Below, in pieces: positions 46,143-56,316 of a DNA stretch of 64,000 nt (position 1 is the stretch's first letter; each line of letters begins with the position of its first letter). The notes under the pieces were generated by a model. It searched no databases. It was given only the letters and a program-made list of their open reading frames with translations, and was not told the origin of the DNA. The translations under genes were made by a program, and so were the position numbers. The stretch lies in NCBI RefSeq assembly GCF_041154485.1, contig NZ_AP028669.1, forward strand, positions 4,588,001 through 4,652,000, read 5' to 3'. The stretch is from Variovorax sp. V93. GTDB lineage: Bacteria; Pseudomonadota; Gammaproteobacteria; Burkholderiales; Burkholderiaceae_C.

Positions 46143-47776
46143 ACCGCGCTCCCGATGCCCAGCTGGGGCTTCATCGCCTCCCAGGCCACGCCGTTCAGGC
46201 GGCGCGCGGCGTTGAGGTTGTATCGCGTATCGGACTTGGTCGCGCGCACCACATAGACCTTGCCGCTGTATTCGCCGAAGGTGCGCAGCGATCCCACATC
46301 GGTCGGCGGATGGCCGCCGTTGAAGGCCAGCACGCGCGCGCCGCCCTCGGTGCGGACCTCCACCGTGCCGGTTTCGGCGGCCGCGCAGGTGTCGTACGCG
46401 TTGGTGGCGGAATCGAAGTTGCAGGCGTAGTACTGCACCGTGCCGGGGCCGGTGAAGGCCGCGCGAAGCAGGCGCGTCTGCTGCTCGTTCAGCACGCCCA
46501 GGCTGAGGGTGCCGGTGCCGGCCGGCAGGGTGGCGCCCGAGGCCGGGAAGGCGGCGATCAACGCTTCCAGCGTGGCGAAGCCGGTCGTCTCGCTGGGGTT
46601 GGCCAGATTGATCGAATAGGGCTGCGCCAGGTCCACGCCGCGGCGGTAGCGCAGCTGCGAGCCGGCCGGGAAGGTGGCGTCCGGGTTGGCGAAAGCGGCC
46701 GGCGGCACGACGCCGAAGATGCTGTTGCCATCGCCCGCCTGCATCTCGGCCACCACTTCGGCCATCTTGCGGCCGGAGATGTCGGTGACCGCGGTGTGGC
46801 CGAGGCTGCGCGTGGTGCCCGCGCAATAGTCGCTGCGGCTCGGCGTGCCAAGGGTGCTGGTGAAGGCCGCGTTCTCGTCGCAGCGCACCCAGCCGTTGGC
46901 GCCCAGCTGCACGGTGCCGTAGAGCGTGTCGTGGGGGGTCGGCGTACCGTTGGTCAGGCCTTCGCGCCGGTCGGTGAGCTTCAGCTTGCCAGTGGCCGGA
47001 TCGGGAACACCATCGGTCGGATAGGTCCGCGCACGGTAGTCGTCGGCGCGCGTGAAATCCAGCCGGGCCAGCTGGTCCGAGGCCACCGGCGTGACAGTCG
47101 CCGGATCGGCCAGCCGCAAGGCCACGCCGCTGTGCAGTGCATCGGCCGTGACCAGCGCGGCGGTGAAGGCGTTGTCCTCGAAGCGGCCGGGGTCGGTCAC
47201 GGCCACGCCCTGGTAGTCGTACAGCTGGGCGGCCTCGGGCAAGCCCAGCTGCAGCAGCACCAGCGCCTCGGCCCGCTCGGGCGCCAGGCCGCCCGCCACG
47301 CCCGCCTGCAGCAGCGTGGTCAGCGGATTGACCTGCCCGCGGTGTCCGGCCGGCGCACTCATGGTGAAGGGCTGGGAGAACGATGGCAGCGAGGGATTGC
47401 CGCCGTCCACCTGCGCCAACAGCGGCGCGGCGGCGAGTTCGGCCGCTGCGGCCGCGTCGGCTGGCGTGTAGGCGAAGCTGTAGGCGCCGTCCTCTCCGGT
47501 CTTGTTGGCGGCGGCGGGCTCGCCCTCGTCGCAGGCCCCGTTGCGGTTGCGGTCCACGCAGACCAGCGCCCCGCTCACCGGACCGAGCACCAGCACCTTG
47601 CCCGACACCGTGACCGGCGATGGGGACGATGGCGGGTTGGCGCCGCCCGGGGGGCCGAACGGCGCAAAGCCGCCGCCTCCACCCCCACCGCCTCCTCCGC
47701 CGCCACAGGCGCACAACGCCAGCAGGAGGCCTGCGCAGGCCGACGGGACGGCGGCTCTGGTGAATCGAATGGACAT
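46139..47776 (-). CDS. Predicted outer-membrane lipoprotein with poly-glycine linker
   Basis: 545 residues from ATG 47776. Lipoprotein signal (GLLLALCAC, lipobox cysteine about residue 24), followed at once by a run of 12 glycines and a Pro-rich linker. The next segment (VTVSGKVLVLGPVSGALVCVDRNRNGACDEGEPAA) resembles a carboxypeptidase-regulatory or EF-hand-like Asp loop; the rest is beta-rich with four to six cysteines and ends PQLGIGSAV. Function unknown. Coupled to the small secreted protein and divergent from the LuxR pair by 218 bp. Confidence 0.82.
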   Translation of the reverse strand: MSIRFTRAAVPSACAGLLLALCACGGGGGGGGGGGGFAPFGPPGGANPPSSPSPVTVSGKVLVLGPVSGALVCVDRNRNGACDEGEPAAANKTGEDGAYSFAYTPADAAAAAELAAAPLLAQVDGGNPSLPSFSQPFTMSAPAGHRGQVNPLTTLLQAGVAGGLAPERAEALVLLQLGLPEAAQLYDYQGVAVTDPGRFEDNAFTAALVTADALHSGVALRLADPATVTPVASDQLARLDFTRADDYRARTYPTDGVPDPATGKLKLTDRREGLTNGTPTPHDTLYGTVQLGANGWVRCDENAAFTSTLGTPSRSDYCAGTTRSLGHTAVTDISGRKMAEVVAEMQAGDGNSIFGVVPPAAFANPDATFPAGSQLRYRRGVDLAQPYSINLANPSETTGFATLEALIAAFPASGATLPAGTGTLSLGVLNEQQTRLLRAAFTGPGTVQYYACNFDSATNAYDTCAAAETGTVEVRTEGGARVLAFNGGHPPTDVGSLRTFGEYSGKVYVVRATKSDTRYNLNAARRLNGVAWEAMKPQLGIGSAV

Positions 47777-47994
47777 GGTCTTTTCCTCCAGGTTGTGTCG
47801 AGTACGAAGGCCGCCCGAAAAGCGAACCTTCGTTCTCAACAGTCTGGGAGGGCGATCCGCGCGGCGCATCACGCAAATGCACGATGCGCGGCGATCGGCG
47901 AAGCGGTAGCAGGTACCCCTTGCGCGTTGACACCCGGCGGCGCGGACGCGCATCATGACCGCGGGAAACACCGGCCGCCCAGGGAGGGAATCAC

Positions 47995-49110
47995 ATGAAC
48001 CGGAATCTCGCACTGCACCGCGCGCTCGATGCCATTTCGCACCTGGGCGATCCCGAGCCGCCCTGGGCCGCACTGCTGCAGGGCATGCAGCAGCTGGTCG
48101 GCGGCGACAGCGCCACGCTGATCCAGATCGACGGCGGCGGCGAACTGCTGAACTTCCAGCAGCACGACGTTTCGCCGGCCGCCGAACGCGCGTACGTCGA
48201 GCATTTTTTCGCGCATGACATCCTGATCCCCCCGACCTTCGGCGCGCCACCGGGAAGCTGGTTCGACACACAGGAGCTGTTCTCCTCGTCCTTGCTGTCG
48301 AAGGAAGGCTTCTATGTCGACTTCATGTGCCCCCACGGGATGCGCCAGTGTCTGATCTTCATCGTCGAAGACAGCCCGCAGCGCCGCGGCGCCCTGACCG
48401 TCCAGCGCAACATGCCCGCCGGCCGCGCGCGCCGTCACCTGGAGAGCGCGGCGGTGCGCCGCGTCGACGGCGCGCTGCGCCGGGGGCTGGCGCAGCGCGA
48501 TGCAATGACGCGGCAGTGGTTCGACACCGCCGAGTCGGCGTTCGATGGCTTCGGCGAGGCGATCTGCCTGGCCACGCGCCACGGCACCGTGCTGCGCGCC
48601 TCCGCCCGGGCCCGCGAACTGCTGGGCCAGGGGCATTCGCTGCGCCTGCGCGGCGGCCGGCTCTGGCATCCGGGCGCCGAGGTGCAGCGCGCGCTGCAGG
48701 CGGCGCTCGCGCAAGCGCCGCAGGCCCACCAGCCGATCCGCCTTTCCATCCCGGACGGATGGGGCGGCCAGAGCCGCCTGGAACTCGTGCCCGCCGCGCC
48801 CCAGCTCAGCCTGGGCAGGGAAGCGCTTGTCTTCATCCGGATGCGCCATGACGGCGCGCGCACGCCGCCCCCGGTCGACAGCCTCTGCAGCGCCTTCGGC
48901 ATCACCCCTGCCGAGGCGCGCGTGCTGGCGGCGCTCATCGCGGGCCAGTCGCCCAAGCAGCATGCCGGCGCGCAAGGCGTGTCGGTGCACACGGTGCGCA
49001 GCCAGGTCGGCTCGCTCATGGCCAAGATGGGCTGCACGCGGCAGGCCGAGCTGGTGCGCAAGGGCCTGCTCGCGCAACCGCCGCTGCTGGAAACCGGGAG
49101 ACCCGCGTGA
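47995..49110 (+). CDS. LuxR-type helix-turn-helix regulator, copy 1
   Basis: 371 residues with an N-terminal sensory region of unknown type (LQGMQQLVGGDSATLIQIDGGGELLNFQ, HDILIPPTFGAPPGSWFDTQELFS) and a C-terminal HTH (LCSAFGITPAEARVLAALIAGQSPKQHAGAQGVSVHTVRSQVGSLMAKMGC). The HTH has the LuxR/FixJ arrangement. It is a tandem duplicate of the next gene and overlaps it by 4 bp. Regulates perhaps the divergent lipoprotein gene; ligand unknown. Confidence 0.87.
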   Translation: MNRNLALHRALDAISHLGDPEPPWAALLQGMQQLVGGDSATLIQIDGGGELLNFQQHDVSPAAERAYVEHFFAHDILIPPTFGAPPGSWFDTQELFSSSLLSKEGFYVDFMCPHGMRQCLIFIVEDSPQRRGALTVQRNMPAGRARRHLESAAVRRVDGALRRGLAQRDAMTRQWFDTAESAFDGFGEAICLATRHGTVLRASARARELLGQGHSLRLRGGRLWHPGAEVQRALQAALAQAPQAHQPIRLSIPDGWGGQSRLELVPAAPQLSLGREALVFIRMRHDGARTPPPVDSLCSAFGITPAEARVLAALIAGQSPKQHAGAQGVSVHTVRSQVGSLMAKMGCTRQAELVRKGLLAQPPLLETGRPA

Positions 49111-50189
49111 ACCAGAACTTCGCACTGCACCGCACGCTCGATGCCATCGCGCACCTGGACGATCCGCAGCCGCCATGGAGCGACCTGCTGCAGGGCATGC
49201 AGCAGGTGATCGGCGGCGACAGCGCCACCTTCATCCTGCTGGAGCGCGGCAGCGAGCTGTTGAGCTTCCAGCAGGTCAACGTTTCACCGGCCGTCGAGCG
49301 CGAATATGTGCAGCATTTCTGCGCCCACGACATCCTGATTCCGCCGACGCTCGGCGCCGCGCCGGGAAGCTGGTTCGACACGCACGAGCTGTTCTCGCCG
49401 GCCTTTCTCTCGAAGAACCTCTACTACGCCGACTTCATGTGCCGCCACGGCGCGCGCCAGATGCTGGCCTGCATCGTCGACCAGGGGGCGCAGCGCCGCG
49501 GCGGCCTGACGGTGCAGCGCAGCACGGCCGCGTATGCGCGCCGGCTGCTCGACAGCACGCGGATCCGCCGCGTCACCCAGGCGCTGCGCCAGGGGCTGGC
49601 GCGCCGCGACGAGCGCGCCCGGCTGTGGCTCGACGGCGCCGAGTCCGCGCTCGCGGCCTTCGGCGAGGCGGTCGTGCTGGTGACGCCCGCGGGCACGGTG
49701 CTGCGCGCATCGGCCGGCGCGCAGGAGTTCTTCGGCGCGAGCCGCGCGCTGCGCCTGCGCGGCCAGCGGCTCTGGCATCCGGATGCGCAGACGCAGCAGG
49801 CGCTCGCGGCCGGCCTGCGCCTGGCGGCGCAATCGCATCGGCGGGTCCGCCTGCCCATCTCCGGCGGACCGGCAGGCCTGCAAGAACTGGAAATGGCACG
49901 CGCCGCGCCGCAATTGAGCCTCGGCGAGGAGGTGCTGGTGCTGGCACGCATCCGCATCGGCCGTTCGCAGGTGGCGCCTTCGATCGACAGCCTCTGCAGC
50001 GCTTTCGGCATCACCCCTGCCGAGGCACGCGTATTGGCGGCGCTCGTCGCGGGCCAGTCGCCCAAGCAGCATGCCGGCGCGCAAGGCGTGTCGGTGCACA
50101 CGGTGCGCAGCCAGCTCGGCTCGCTGATGGCCAAGATGGGCTGCACGCGGCAGGTCGACCTGGTGCGCAAGGCGCTGCTCGCGCCGTAG
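49107..50189 (+). CDS. LuxR-type helix-turn-helix regulator, copy 2
   Basis: 360 residues; alignable with copy 1 along its whole length (same starts ALHRxLDAI, HDILIPPT, GSWFDTxELFS, GITPAEARVLAAL, CTRQ). Sensory half has more substitutions than the HTH half, as after a duplication followed by divergence of ligand specificity. Its GTG/ATG start overlaps the stop of copy 1. It ends 3 bp before the convergent chpA stop. Confidence 0.87.
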   Translation: MNQNFALHRTLDAIAHLDDPQPPWSDLLQGMQQVIGGDSATFILLERGSELLSFQQVNVSPAVEREYVQHFCAHDILIPPTLGAAPGSWFDTHELFSPAFLSKNLYYADFMCRHGARQMLACIVDQGAQRRGGLTVQRSTAAYARRLLDSTRIRRVTQALRQGLARRDERARLWLDGAESALAAFGEAVVLVTPAGTVLRASAGAQEFFGASRALRLRGQRLWHPDAQTQQALAAGLRLAAQSHRRVRLPISGGPAGLQELEMARAAPQLSLGEEVLVLARIRIGRSQVAPSIDSLCSAFGITPAEARVLAALVAGQSPKQHAGAQGVSVHTVRSQLGSLMAKMGCTRQVDLVRKALLAP

Positions 50190-50192
50190 GCT

Positions 50193-53100
50193 TCAGGCCG
50201 CAGCCAGCGCGGCGGGCTCGCTGGTATAGCTGCGCACCAGGCGCAGCAGCTCTTCTTCCGAGTAGGGCTTGCCGAGGTAGTGGTTGACGCCCAGCGTGCG
50301 CGCGTAGTCGCGGTGCTTCTCGGCGATGCGCGAGGTGATCATGATGATCGGCAGGCCGGCCATCGAATCGTCCGCGCGGATGTTGCGCGCCAGGTCGAAG
50401 CCGTCCATGCGCGGCATCTCGATGTCCGACAGCACCACCGCCGGGCGCTCCTGCTGCAGGCGTTCGAGCGCCTGCAGGCCGTCGGCCGCGAGCGACACGC
50501 GATAGCCTTCGCGCTGCAGCAGGCGCTGCGTCACGCGGCGCACGGTGATGGAGTCGTCGACCACCAGCACCAGCGGCACCTGCGGCGCCGCGGGGGCCAG
50601 CACCGGCAGCGGTTCCTGCGGTGCGCCGTGGCCGGCGGCATGCGCCGGCGCGGCCAGCGCGGCGGCCTGGCGCTCGCGCGCCTGTTCGCCATGCACTGCG
50701 GCCACCGCCACCGGGTTGTAGATGAGCGCCACCGCACCCGAAGCCAGCACCGAGATGCCCGCCAGGCCCGGCAGCCGGGCCAGCTGCGGCCCGAGGTTCT
50801 TGACCACGACTTCCTGGTTGCCCAGCACTTCGTCCACATGCAGGCCGACCCGCTGCGCCGCGCTTCGCACGATCACGACGGTGTTGTTTCGGCTCGCGGC
50901 ATGCTCGCTGCGCGCCGAAGCCTGCAGCAATGCACCGGCCCAGTAGAAAGGCACCTGCTCGCTGCCGAACGGATGGCTGTTGTGCAGGTAGGCGGCCTCG
51001 AGCTCGGTGCTGCTCACGCGCTGCACCAGCTCGACCAGGTTGGACGGCACGCCGATCGACACCTCGCCCGCGCGCAGCATCACCACGTGCGTCACCGCGG
51101 TGGTGAGCGGCAGCACCAGCTTGAAGGTGGTGCCCTGGCCTGGCGTGCTGTGCGTTTCGATGCGGCCGCCGAGCGCGGCGATCTGCGCGCGCACCACGTC
51201 CATGCCGATGCCGCGGCCGGCCAGCTCGGACACCTGTCCGGCGGTCGAGAAGCCGGGCTTGAAGATCAGCTCGGTGGCTTCCTCGGGCGAGAGTTCCTGG
51301 CCGGGCGCGAGCAGGCCGAGCGTGCGGGCGCGCTCGGCGATGCGGCCGTGGTCGAGGCCGGCGCCGTCGTCGCGGAAGCTCACCGAGACGTCGTTGCCCT
51401 CCTGGTGCAGGTCGATCACGATCAGGCCGTTGGCGTCCTTGCCGGCCTTCTCGCGCACGGCCGGTTCCTCGATGCCGTGCGCCACGCAATTGCGCAGCAG
51501 GTGCTCGAAGGCGGGCGTCATGCGGTCGAGCACGCCGCGGTCCATTTCGATGGAGCCGCCGACGATGTCCAGGCGCACCTGCTTGCCGGTGTCCTTGGAG
51601 GCCTGGCGCACCACGCGGTAGAGGCGGTCGGAGATGCCCTCGAACTCCACCATGCGGGTGCGCAGCAGGCCGCGCTGCAGTTCGCGCGTCTGGCGCGCCT
51701 GCACGCTGAGGTCGTCTTCCGTGGCCTGCACCGTCTTTTGCAGCGTGCGCTGCACGGTGGCCACGTCGTTCACCGACTCGGCCATCATGCGCGTGAGTTC
51801 CTGCACGCGGGTGAAGCGGTCGAACTCCAGCGGGTCGAAGCTCTGCTGCGAATCCTTGGCCTGGGCCAGGCGCGACTGCATCTGGCTTTCGGCCTGCACT
51901 TCGATGTCGCGCAGCTGCTGGCGCAGGCGGTCGAGGTTGCCCGTGAGGTCGGTGAGCGAACCGCGCAGCTGGCCGAGCTCGGCCTCCAGGCGCGAGCGCG
52001 TGATGATGACCTCGCCGGTCTGCGCCACCAGGCGGTCGAGCAGCTGGGTGCGGATGCGCACGGCCTGGCTCGACACCGCACGCAGCGGCGCCAGCAGCGC
52101 GTGGGCCGGACGCGGCAGCAGCGATGGCGCGGCGGTGGCTTCCGCGGCTGCGTCGGCGTTCTCGTTGCCGGCCATCAGCGTCTCGTCGTTGGCGGACACG
52201 CCGGTATCGGCAGGAACCTGCACCAGCTGCACGCCCGGCGAAGTCACCGAGGCCGTGGCCACCAGCTGGGCCACTTCGGCCTGGGTGGCATCGTCCGCGG
52301 CGCGCAGGGCGTCGAAGGTGGCCTGCAGCGCATCGAGGCGCGTGAGCAGCTTCTCGATCTCGGCCCGGTCGGCGCCGCCCTGGGTGCCGAGCACTTCGAT
52401 CTCGGATTCCATGCGGTGCGCGCGCTCGCCAAGGCGCATGGCGCCGGCCAGCCGCGCGCTGCCCTTGAGCGTGTGCAGCGTGCGCAGCACCGAGGCGCGC
52501 GGCGCGCTGTCGTCGGGGTGGTGCGCCCATTGGCGCAGCGCCTGGCCCAGCTGGGGCAGCAGCTCCGCCGCTTCTTCCTCGAAGATGGGGAATAGGTCGA
52601 CGTCGACCGCATCGACCATGTCGATCGCGTCTTCGGAGTCGTCCAGCGCCACGTCGGCCACATTGCCCTGCGCCACCAGGTGCTGGAGCGTGCGGGTTTC
52701 GACGCGCGCGGCAGCCTCGGCCGGCATCGGTGCGGCGGCAATGTCGCGCAGCGCCTGCAGCGTTCCTTCGGACGGTTCGCGCAGGAAGCCGACGGCGAAC
52801 TGGTGCAGAAGGCGGCGCAGCTCGTCGGCCGCGGCCACCAGCACCACGCCCTGTTCGCGCGAGCCGCTGCCCTGCATCTGCAGATGCTGCAGCGCGGCTT
52901 CGAGCAGGCGCGCCATGCCCGAGAGGCTGTGGAAGCCGACCGTGGCCGAGCTGCCGGCCAGCGAATGCGCGAGCGCAATGGTCGAGTCGGGCAGCCGCTC
53001 GTGCGATTCGAGCGCCCACTCGCCCACTTCGGTGGCGAGCTGCCTGGACCACTCGTCGGCCTCGTTGAGGTAGACGTTGTAGAGCGCAATGCCGATGCGC

Positions 53101-56100
53101 AGCGGCCCGATGACCTTGACCTGGTCTTCGGCACCGGAGGCCGCGGCGGCGTCGGCGGTTTCCTCGGCCTCCACCGGCCGGGCGACTTCTTCGGCGGCGA
53201 CGGCGGGCGCCGGTTCTGCAGCCGCGGGCGGTGCTTCGTCGGCGGCGGCGGCAACGGCGGATTCTTCAGGCTCCAGCAGCAGGGCCGGCGCGGCCACGGG
53301 TTCTTCGGTGGGCACCGCTGCTGCTGCGGGCGCTTCCGGCGGCGCCGGTGCGGGCTCCTCGGCAAGCGCCACGGGCTCTTCCGCCTTTGCCGGCACGATC
53401 TCGGTCGCCCAGTCGAGGTCGGGCAGCCCCTCCAGGGCCGGCGATTCGGGCGCATCGGCGGCCGCCGCCGGCTCGACGGCGGGTTCCGCCGTGAAGCGCG
53501 CGATCGACTCGACCGGCGCCTGCGCTTTCGCGGGCGCGAGAAAATCGAAGTCGGCGCTGTGGCCGAAGGCCTCGGTTGCTTCGGCTTCCGGCGCCGGGCG
53601 GGATTCGAAGTCGAGGAAATCGGTGGAGGCGAAGTCGTCGTCGGCTTCGGGCTTTGCAGCGGCCGGCGCCGTTTGCGGCGGCAGTTCGGATGGCGCGGCG
53701 GGTGCCGTTTCCACCGGCGCCGCGGGGGAAAGCGACAGGTCGGGCAGTTCCGGAAGCTCCAGCAGCTGCGCGGGTTCCGGTGCGGGAGCGGCCGGCGGCG
53801 GCTCCGCGGCAATGTGGCGCGCGGCCACGGCCAGCGCGTCGGCATCGGCGACCCACGTGGGGGCGGTGGGCACGGGTTCGCCCGCCAGCAGGGCATTGGC
53901 CACGCGGCTGAAATGCGCCGACTGCCAGCCGTGCTGGGCGCCGGACGCAATGGCCTCGACCCACTGGCTGAATTCCTCGAGCGCCTTGCGGGTGCCGGCG
54001 AGCAGGTCGGGCGTGGCAGCGCGCTGGTCGGCCAGCCAGGTGTTGAGCACCTGTTCGAAGGACCAGGCGGCATCGCCGAAATCGGTCAGGCCGACCATGC
54101 GCGAACTGCCCTTGAGGGTGTGGAACGCGCGCCGCAGGATGGTGAGTTCCTCGGTGTCGTCGGGGTGGCTGCCCAGCTCGTCGATGGCGGCCAGGCCGTT
54201 TTGCACCACCTCGCGGGCTTCGTCCAGGAAGATGTTCTGCAGGTCGTCTTCTTCGAGCTCGGTCACCTCGGTATCGGGCAGGGCCGCAGGACCGGCGATC
54301 TTGTGGGTCCAGCTGTCGGCCTTGCTGCTGAATTCCTCGATGGGCGAGACCTTCGCCTTGCGGTTGGGCGTGGCGAGCGCGGCAAGCTTGGAGGCGATCT
54401 GGGCATCGACCTCCTCGATGCTGAGCACCGCTTCGGCGGCCGCGGGCGCAGCGCCGGGGGTTGCAGCCTCCGCGGCCCCATCGGCGGCCTGGCGGCCCAT
54501 CAGCGGCTTGAGTTCGCCGGCCTCGGCGTCGAACACGAACAGGCGCTTGGCGAGCGTCGGCTGGTAGCCCAGCATGTCGATCAGGAAGCCCAGCGCGCCC
54601 AGGTTGTTGCCGAGCGCATCGAAGCTCTGCATCTCCTCGACCGGCGAAGCGTTGCCCACCAGCATCTGCTCGACGTCGTCGCGCATGCGCTGGACGGTGC
54701 TGGCGGCCTGGTCGAGCCCCAGCACCGAGAACACGCCGCGCATCTGCAGCAGCTGGCTCGGCACGGTGCGCAGCAGGGCTTTCTCGGCGGGGCGGCGGAA
54801 ATACTGGTCGAGCGATTTCTCGAGCTCGCTCAGGTGGCTGCGCAGTTCGTCGACCACGGTGCCCATGGTCTGGCGGTCGCTCACGCGCCGGTACAGGTCC
54901 TCCATCCAGGGCTCGAGCGGCTCCGAATGCCCGCCTTCGCGCACGCGCTCGATGCGGCCGGCCAATTGCAGGGTGCGGGAGGTGAGCTGCGGATCGCTCG
55001 GGTCCAGGTCTTCGAGCGCGGCTTCCAGGTAGAGCACCGAGGTGGCGACTTCCATCGCCAGCTCGGTATCGGGCGGCTGGCTGGAGCGCACCGAGGCCTC
55101 GACCGCATGCGTGAGCGCCTCCACCATCGGCGAGATCGGCGGATGGAGCTTCTGCAGCGATTCGCCCAGCTGCGCAAAGGTGTCGGCCACCTGGCGCGTG
55201 CGGGTGATGTCGCCGCCCGAGAGCGCCGACCACATTTCCTTGGCGGTTTCGATGCGCTTGCGCGCCTGCGCCAGCACCAGCGGATCGTAGCGGCCGAACT
55301 GCTCGACCGTGTAGTCGACCTGCCGCTCGCCGGCCACGCCCCAGGCGGTGCGGACGGTGCGCAGGGTGGCGGCTTCGTCCTGCGCGCCGGGCACGGCCTG
55401 GGCGCAGAAGAACAGCAGGTCCTGGCCCAGGCGGTCGGACACCGTGCTGTCGCCGCGCGCCAGGGTGGCGTACTGCAGCAGCACGCGGGAAGCAGCGCGC
55501 TTCACATACGCATCGGCGGGAATCAGCCCGAGCGCCAGGGCCTCGAAGAAGCCTGCGGCCAGGGTCCAGAAGCTGGCGACGCGGGGCAGCAGCACACCGC
55601 GCCCGAGCCCCAGGCACAGCGCATGCAGCCGCCGCGCAGCCTGCGGGTCGCCGGTCTTGACCAGCTGCAGCACCTCGCGGTCGAGCCGCGAACGCACGGC
55701 CGGGTCATAGCTGACGGCGGCCTGGGTCAGTGCGGGGCGCACTTCGACCCAGCGCCAGGCCATGCTCCACAGATCCGCCGGATGCACGCGCTCGTTGCCG
55801 ACCAGTTCGAGCACGTCGCGGTATTGCGGGAACAGCGCCACCGACGACACGGCCTTGCCGGCCAGCAGCGCGTTGAGGAAATCGATGACGGCAAAGCCGG
55901 CGCGCTCGATCTTCTGGACCGCGCTGTCGGTGCAGCGCTGCGGCTCGGCAATGAAGCCCTGCACCGCGAACTCGATGGCGCCGAGCACCAGCGCCGGTGC
56001 GGTGTTGCCCACCATCTGCAGCGCGCCGACCGACTGGTGCAGCTGCTGGCGGGCCATCTGCAGCGGGCCGCTTTCGAGCTCCGAGGCATTGCCCACGTCG

Positions 56101-56240
56101 CGCACGAAGCGCCGCAGCGACTTGCCGACGCTGTCGAGGGATTTCTGGATTTCTCCCAGAACCCAGGCCAGCGGCCCAAGGTCTTCGGTGGCCGGCACGT
56201 TGCCAGCGAGGGGGGCCGTGGCAGGGGTTTGAGTCGACAC
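50193..56240 (-). CDS. chpA: ChpA/PilL-type hybrid histidine kinase of type IV pilus chemosensing
   Basis: 2,015 residues. Large N-terminal region (FimL-like), then Hpt domains with phosphorylatable His at 707 (AFHTLKGSSR), 1092 (AHSLAGSSAT) and 1256 (LHTLKGSARL); a long acidic Ala/Glu/Pro linker (about 780-1010); a CheA-type kinase core with N-box HLLRNCVAHGIEEP (about 1580) and G-box DDGAGLDHGRI (about 1625); a CheW-like domain; and a C-terminal receiver with Asp 1939 in VVLSDIEMPRMDG. It autophosphorylates in response to PilJ and passes phosphate to PilG/PilH. It ends the rubA-pilGHIJ-chpA run. Fewer Hpt sites than Pseudomonas ChpA. Confidence 0.94.
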   Translation of the reverse strand: MSTQTPATAPLAGNVPATEDLGPLAWVLGEIQKSLDSVGKSLRRFVRDVGNASELESGPLQMARQQLHQSVGALQMVGNTAPALVLGAIEFAVQGFIAEPQRCTDSAVQKIERAGFAVIDFLNALLAGKAVSSVALFPQYRDVLELVGNERVHPADLWSMAWRWVEVRPALTQAAVSYDPAVRSRLDREVLQLVKTGDPQAARRLHALCLGLGRGVLLPRVASFWTLAAGFFEALALGLIPADAYVKRAASRVLLQYATLARGDSTVSDRLGQDLLFFCAQAVPGAQDEAATLRTVRTAWGVAGERQVDYTVEQFGRYDPLVLAQARKRIETAKEMWSALSGGDITRTRQVADTFAQLGESLQKLHPPISPMVEALTHAVEASVRSSQPPDTELAMEVATSVLYLEAALEDLDPSDPQLTSRTLQLAGRIERVREGGHSEPLEPWMEDLYRRVSDRQTMGTVVDELRSHLSELEKSLDQYFRRPAEKALLRTVPSQLLQMRGVFSVLGLDQAASTVQRMRDDVEQMLVGNASPVEEMQSFDALGNNLGALGFLIDMLGYQPTLAKRLFVFDAEAGELKPLMGRQAADGAAEAATPGAAPAAAEAVLSIEEVDAQIASKLAALATPNRKAKVSPIEEFSSKADSWTHKIAGPAALPDTEVTELEEDDLQNIFLDEAREVVQNGLAAIDELGSHPDDTEELTILRRAFHTLKGSSRMVGLTDFGDAAWSFEQVLNTWLADQRAATPDLLAGTRKALEEFSQWVEAIASGAQHGWQSAHFSRVANALLAGEPVPTAPTWVADADALAVAARHIAAEPPPAAPAPEPAQLLELPELPDLSLSPAAPVETAPAAPSELPPQTAPAAAKPEADDDFASTDFLDFESRPAPEAEATEAFGHSADFDFLAPAKAQAPVESIARFTAEPAVEPAAAADAPESPALEGLPDLDWATEIVPAKAEEPVALAEEPAPAPPEAPAAAAVPTEEPVAAPALLLEPEESAVAAAADEAPPAAAEPAPAVAAEEVARPVEAEETADAAAASGAEDQVKVIGPLRIGIALYNVYLNEADEWSRQLATEVGEWALESHERLPDSTIALAHSLAGSSATVGFHSLSGMARLLEAALQHLQMQGSGSREQGVVLVAAADELRRLLHQFAVGFLREPSEGTLQALRDIAAAPMPAEAAARVETRTLQHLVAQGNVADVALDDSEDAIDMVDAVDVDLFPIFEEEAAELLPQLGQALRQWAHHPDDSAPRASVLRTLHTLKGSARLAGAMRLGERAHRMESEIEVLGTQGGADRAEIEKLLTRLDALQATFDALRAADDATQAEVAQLVATASVTSPGVQLVQVPADTGVSANDETLMAGNENADAAAEATAAPSLLPRPAHALLAPLRAVSSQAVRIRTQLLDRLVAQTGEVIITRSRLEAELGQLRGSLTDLTGNLDRLRQQLRDIEVQAESQMQSRLAQAKDSQQSFDPLEFDRFTRVQELTRMMAESVNDVATVQRTLQKTVQATEDDLSVQARQTRELQRGLLRTRMVEFEGISDRLYRVVRQASKDTGKQVRLDIVGGSIEMDRGVLDRMTPAFEHLLRNCVAHGIEEPAVREKAGKDANGLIVIDLHQEGNDVSVSFRDDGAGLDHGRIAERARTLGLLAPGQELSPEEATELIFKPGFSTAGQVSELAGRGIGMDVVRAQIAALGGRIETHSTPGQGTTFKLVLPLTTAVTHVVMLRAGEVSIGVPSNLVELVQRVSSTELEAAYLHNSHPFGSEQVPFYWAGALLQASARSEHAASRNNTVVIVRSAAQRVGLHVDEVLGNQEVVVKNLGPQLARLPGLAGISVLASGAVALIYNPVAVAAVHGEQARERQAAALAAPAHAAGHGAPQEPLPVLAPAAPQVPLVLVVDDSITVRRVTQRLLQREGYRVSLAADGLQALERLQQERPAVVLSDIEMPRMDGFDLARNIRADDSMAGLPIIMITSRIAEKHRDYARTLGVNHYLGKPYSEEELLRLVRSYTSEPAALAAA

Positions 56241-56316
56241 GTTGGATGCTCGCCGTTCTTTATCTGTCAGTTTTCCGAAGCGACACGAAGTGCGCGAAGA
56301 CTGGGGGAGAGCTTCA

